From contig NZ_FXXN01000025.1 of the NCBI RefSeq assembly GCF_900184795.1, forward strand, positions 258,542-322,541: a stretch of 64,000 nt of DNA, given 5' to 3'. Shown here in pieces: positions 62,092-64,000 of the stretch (positions are counted from its first letter, which is position 1; each line of letters begins with the position of its first letter). The stretch is from Magnetospirillum sp. 15-1 (GTDB taxonomy: Bacteria > Pseudomonadota > Alphaproteobacteria > Rhodospirillales > Magnetospirillaceae). The translations under genes were made by a program, and so were the position numbers. The notes under the pieces were generated by a model, which saw only the letters and a program-made list of their open reading frames with translations, was not told where the DNA came from and ran no database searches.

Positions 62092-62101
62092 CGGATGCGG
62101 C

Positions 62102-62743
62102 CTAGACCTGTTCGATCACCACCGTCTCGATGACGTTGGCCACGTCGTCGAAGCGGTCGGAGACCTTTTCCAGCCGCTGATAGATCTCCTTGCGGGTGAT
62201 CAGCTTGACCGGGTCCTTCTCGGTGGCGAACAGGGCGCGCAGGCCTTCGTGCTGGCGCTTGTCGGCGGCGCTTTCCTGGCGGCCGATGGCGTCGCACAGC
62301 TCGTTGATGGCCGCCGCGTTGCGGGTGACTTCCCGCATCAGCGGAATGGCCTTGGTCAGCAGGTGGGCGCACTCGGTGATGCCGGTGGCCAGCGCCCGCA
62401 TGTCGGGGGTGAATTCCTTGACGCCGTAAAGGTCGACGCGCTGCGCCACCTCCTCGATGGTGTCGACCGCGTCGTCCATGGTGGTGATCAGCCGGTGGAT
62501 CTGGTCACGGTCGAAGGGCGTGATGAACGAGCGGTGCAGGGCCTGCAGCGTCTCGCGGGTGATGAGGTCGGCCTCGCCTTCGAAGGCGCAGATCTGCTTG
62601 AAATGCAGCCCGATGTCGGCACCGTCGCCCATCATGGCTTCCAGCGCCTTGGCGGCGCAGTGGATTTTTTCCGCGTGTTGGGCAAACAGCCCGACGAATT
62701 CCTCTTCCTTGGGCATCAAGGCACGGAACATGCGGAAAAACAT
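62102..62743 (-). CDS. DUF47 (PhoU-like) Pit accessory protein
   Basis: DUF47 proteins are PhoU-like helical proteins encoded with PiT transporters and are thought to modulate them. The 213-residue protein starts MFFRMFRALMPKEEEFVGLF and has the family motifs CAFEGEADLITRETLQALH, FITPFDRDQIHRLITTMDD (about 74-92) and KVSDRFDDVANVIETVVIE. It is the first gene of the minus-strand pair with pit. Confidence 0.92.
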   Translation of the reverse strand: MFFRMFRALMPKEEEFVGLFAQHAEKIHCAAKALEAMMGDGADIGLHFKQICAFEGEADLITRETLQALHRSFITPFDRDQIHRLITTMDDAVDTIEEVAQRVDLYGVKEFTPDMRALATGITECAHLLTKAIPLMREVTRNAAAINELCDAIGRQESAADKRQHEGLRALFATEKDPVKLITRKEIYQRLEKVSDRFDDVANVIETVVIEQV

Positions 62744-62833
62744 GGGGGAGCCCCTGGGCAGTTACGGTAATCGCCGCCTCAATACCACATGTGACCGGAA
62801 GATGACACGTGGTATCGAGTCGGCGGATGGGGC

Positions 62834-63547
62834 CTATCTCGCCCGGCGGCGATACAGGAAGAACACGGGTGCCCGCCCGGTGATGCATTTCTGCTCGTAG
62901 CGGGTGGCGGGCCAGTCGGCCGGCACCTGGGAGCGGTCGGCGGTGGCCAGCACCTTGTCGAAGGCGGGATGAGCGTCCAGGTGGCGGGCGGCCCAGGCCA
63001 CGTAGATGGGATCGTCGCTGGCGACCCGCAGCTCGCCGCCATCCTCCAGCACCCGGGCCAGGACATCCAGGGTCTCCGGGCTGATGAAGCGCCGGTAGGC
63101 GTGGCGGGTCTTGGGCCACGGGTCGGGGAACAGCACGAACACCCGCCCCAGCGTGCCGTCGGGCAAGGCGGGCAGCAGCAGGCGGACGTCCTCGGGAAAG
63201 ATGCGGACATTGCCCAGGGCGCGGGCCTGGACATGGCCGAGCAGGCTGGCGATGCCGTTCCTGAACACTTCGCCGCCGATCAGGCCCACATCCGGATTGG
63301 CCTCGGCCAGTTGGGCCAGATGCTCGCCGCCGCCGAAGCCCACCTCCAGCCAGACCGAGCGCATGGCGCCGGGAAACAGCAGGGCGGGCTCGATCCGGGT
63401 TCCGGGTTCGGGCACCGCCACGGTGAGGCGCGGCAGCAGGTCCTCGATCAAGCCGAGGGCGTTGCGGCGCAGGGCCTTGCCCTGGCGACGACCGAAAAAA
63501 CGCGGCCGCTCGGCGGCCGCGTTTCCATTTTCGGTATTCTGGCCCAT
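62834..63547 (-). CDS. trmB: tRNA (guanine46-N7)-methyltransferase
   Basis: TrmB makes m7G46 in tRNA using SAM. The 237-residue protein has the N-terminal RRQGKALRRNALGLIEDLLP region, SAM motif VWLEVGFGGGEHLAQLAEAN (about 65-84), and the catalytic-region motif LFPDPWPKTRHAYRRFI. The ATG (63545-63547) is 7 bases after the metK stop codon, so the SAM-making and SAM-using enzymes form an operon, as in other alphaproteobacteria. Confidence 0.95.
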   Translation of the reverse strand: MGQNTENGNAAAERPRFFGRRQGKALRRNALGLIEDLLPRLTVAVPEPGTRIEPALLFPGAMRSVWLEVGFGGGEHLAQLAEANPDVGLIGGEVFRNGIASLLGHVQARALGNVRIFPEDVRLLLPALPDGTLGRVFVLFPDPWPKTRHAYRRFISPETLDVLARVLEDGGELRVASDDPIYVAWAARHLDAHPAFDKVLATADRSQVPADWPATRYEQKCITGRAPVFFLYRRRAR

Positions 63548-63554
63548 GAAGGTC

Positions 63555-64000
63555 CTAGAAGGCCTTCTTGAGCTGCTCCACCAGGTCGGTCTTCTCCCAC
63601 GAGAAGCCGCCATCGGCGTCCGGGCTGCGGCCGAAATGGCCGTAGGCGGCGGTGCGGGCGTAAATGGGCTTGTTGAGGCCCAGATGGGTGCGGATGCCCC
63701 GCGGGCTCAAGTCCACCAGTTGCTGCAGCACGATGGCCAGCTTGTCCTCGTCCACCGTGCAGGTGCCCGAGGTGTCCACATAGACCGACAGCGGCTTGGA
63801 GACGCCGATGGCGTAGCTGAGCTGGATCACGCACTTGTCGGCCAGGCCGGCGGCGACCACGTTCTTGGCCAGATAGCGGGCGGCATAGGCGGCCGAGCGG
63901 TCGACCTTGGTCGGGTCCTTGCCCGAGAAGGCGCCGCCGCCGTGGGGCGCCGCGCCGCCGTAGGTGTCGACGATGATCTTGCGGCCGGTGAGGCCGGTAT
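63555..64000 (-). CDS. metK: S-adenosylmethionine synthetase, C-terminal part (cut by window edge)
   Basis: MetK makes SAM from methionine and ATP. Only the last 147 residues or so are in the window. They include [20 protein letters not shown] and [20 protein letters not shown], the glycine-rich signature and active-site region of the family, then [20 protein letters not shown]. The stop TAG is at 63555-63557. The N-terminal part and any upstream SAM riboswitch are beyond position 64000. Confidence 0.97.
   Translation of the reverse strand, partial: TGLTGRKIIVDTYGGAAPHGGGAFSGKDPTKVDRSAAYAARYLAKNVVAAGLADKCVIQLSYAIGVSKPLSVYVDTSGTCTVDEDKLAIVLQQLVDLSPRGIRTHLGLNKPIYARTAAYGHFGRSPDADGGFSWEKTDLVEQLKKAF

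Noticed and set aside
1-64000. CRISPR arrays, rRNA, tRNA, prophage or magnetosome genes
   Set aside because: No regularly spaced repeats, no T-loop GGTTCGANTCC-type tRNA ends, no rRNA blocks, and no phage structural or mam-type genes were seen.

Overview
This window is a piece of a GC-rich alphaproteobacterial chromosome. Gene content and protein style point to Rhodospirillales, probably a Magnetospirillum-type organism (inference: conserved hem/rho/ppsR and his/hslVU/argH-lysA neighbourhoods, FmdE-type and PAS-GGDEF-EAL proteins; no magnetosome gene is present). It is almost entirely chromosomal housekeeping sequence, with a single insertion sequence. I found no tRNA, rRNA or CRISPR array.

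Layout. 1-3676 (minus strand): rho (truncated by the window edge), hemJ, hemH, hemE. 3677-4070: a 394-base gap with a cluster of DnaA-box-like sites and an AT-rich stretch, in the hemE/ppsR position where Caulobacter and Rickettsia carry their replication origin; I regard it as the probable chromosomal oriC. 4071-7756 (plus): ppsR-maf-aroE-coaE-dnaQ, tightly overlapping and pointing away from the putative origin. 7758-12430: secB and fxsA on the minus strand, then a Tim44-like gene, mltA, a membrane protein, a frameshifted Smr gene and a small XRE regulator. 12431-about 13514: an IS110-family element. 13612-18959: dapB, a 60-residue membrane protein, grpE and hrcA (minus), then rph-rdgB-hemW. 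19281-24477: an LppC/LpoA-like lipoprotein, then rsmI-yraN-BON lipoprotein-SirB1-gshB. 24478-25241 has no convincing gene. 25242-27524: comM and an unknown protein.

27664-31250 (minus): hinT, hisE, hisF, hisA, hisH, hisB, the late histidine pathway. 31383-33888 (plus): hslVU and a Crp/Fnr-like regulator preceded by an FNR-type palindrome. 34010-37264: a PAS-GGDEF-EAL cyclic-di-GMP enzyme and an MJ0042 zinc-ribbon membrane protein. 37275-42521 (minus): DUF4175 protein, lysA, an LptM-like lipoprotein, argH. 42600-46742: a CDF metal exporter, an AmpG-like permease, ald and ppa. 46821-49313 (minus): a small unknown, a 560-residue unknown and creA. 49494-54112: an FmdE-domain protein, then DUF6165 and three GT9 glycosyltransferases, probably for cell-surface glycan synthesis. 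54395-55756: an AAHS-type transporter. 55912-59414 (minus): glnD and cobO. 59561-62743: pstB-phoU facing pit and a DUF47 gene, a phosphate-uptake group. 62834-64000 (minus): trmB and the 3' part of metK.

The main points of interest are the probable oriC, the IS110 element with a structured non-coding end that may encode a bridge RNA, the Smr frameshift, a coaE 3' end built from palindromic repeat DNA, and three tandem GT9 enzymes sharing a four-cysteine C-terminal motif.
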